64,000 nt of DNA from Pyrocephalus nanus (lineage: Eukaryota; Chordata; Aves; Passeriformes; Tyrannidae). Positions 63,961-64,000 of this stretch are shown piece by piece; position 1 is the stretch's first letter, and each line of letters opens with the position of its first letter. The stretch covers positions 806,001 to 870,000 of the forward strand of contig CM076272.1 in NCBI GenBank assembly GCA_038380795.1, read 5' to 3'. The notes beneath the pieces are model-generated. The model was not told the DNA's origin, did no database searches, and saw only the letters and a list, made by a program, of their open reading frames with translations. The translations under genes and the position numbers were made by a program.

Positions 63961-64000
63961 ACAGAATCCGCTGCCGCCTCACGTGACCCCGCGGCACTCA

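Larger units (their letters stand above)
63500..64000 (-). promoter_or_regulatory. BNIP2: BNIP2 CpG-island promoter
   Basis: Strong CpG enrichment reaches the window edge. It contains an E-box, TCACGTGAC (63979-63987), of the USF/MITF-TFE type, and an ETS-like CCCGGAAC (63956-63963). The direction is set by the minus-strand donor at 63832/63831 and by the downstream coding exons. The transcription start probably lies near or beyond 63,950. Confidence 0.7.

Noticed and set aside
63388..63997. Overlapping minus-strand frames of 159-181 codons at the BNIP2 promoter
   Set aside because: They cover the 21-24-bp repeat and the CpG island. The real BNIP2 start codon is at 60,849 and this part is untranslated.
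1..64000. tRNA, rRNA, CRISPR array or intact transposon
   Set aside because: None was seen. The only mobile-element remains are short CR1 3' fragments.

Overview
The window is vertebrate nuclear DNA, most probably from a bird. Genes are split into small exons with canonical GT/AG junctions, there are several 3'-end fragments of CR1 LINEs, introns are compact, and GC-rich promoters and minisatellites sit in otherwise AT-rich DNA. Three protein-coding genes can be read exon by exon: GCNT3 (+), GTF2A2 (-) and BNIP2 (-). They have the order and orientation known from human 15q22. CR1 also occurs in crocodilians and turtles, so 'bird' is an inference.

Layout. 1-6,800 is AT-rich non-coding DNA with a CTAT microsatellite and a 33-bp triple repeat. 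6,820-7,640 is a CpG island with GC boxes, a 20-bp x4 repeat and a strong minus-strand 5' splice site at 7,223/7,222. This suggests the non-coding first exon of a gene that runs leftward out of the window; MYO1E is the syntenic guess, but no coding sequence is visible. 7,700-37,800 is about 30 kb in which I find no coding exon, only CR1 fragments and an AT microsatellite. 37,934-39,226 is the intronless GCNT3 reading frame. Its 3'UTR, ending at an AATAAA at 40,217, is half filled by a 45-bp minisatellite. 40,240-43,720 is intergenic. 43,747-48,090 is GTF2A2 on the minus strand: four coding exons encoding 109 residues. 48,096-49,300 is a 28-bp minisatellite just upstream of its promoter. About 51,980 to beyond 63,832 is BNIP2 on the minus strand: ten coding exons encoding 322 residues, with a CpG-island promoter at the right edge.

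The genes do not form one pathway. GCNT3 is a Golgi enzyme that branches mucin-type O-glycans, GTF2A2 is the small subunit of general transcription factor TFIIA, and BNIP2 is a BCH-domain scaffold for Rho GTPase signalling and cell-shape control. GCNT3 and GTF2A2 are convergent; GTF2A2 and BNIP2 are in tandem.

I found no new biological system. The most unusual items are a 52-bp tandem duplication that copies the 5' splice site of the first GTF2A2 coding exon, the flanking of the GTF2A2 promoter by two different minisatellites (one with a 216-bp higher-order period), the palindrome-bearing repeat in the GCNT3 3'UTR, and a changed granzyme B/caspase site in BNIP2. Most of the long open frames in the GC-rich regions are by-products of repeats or of base composition.
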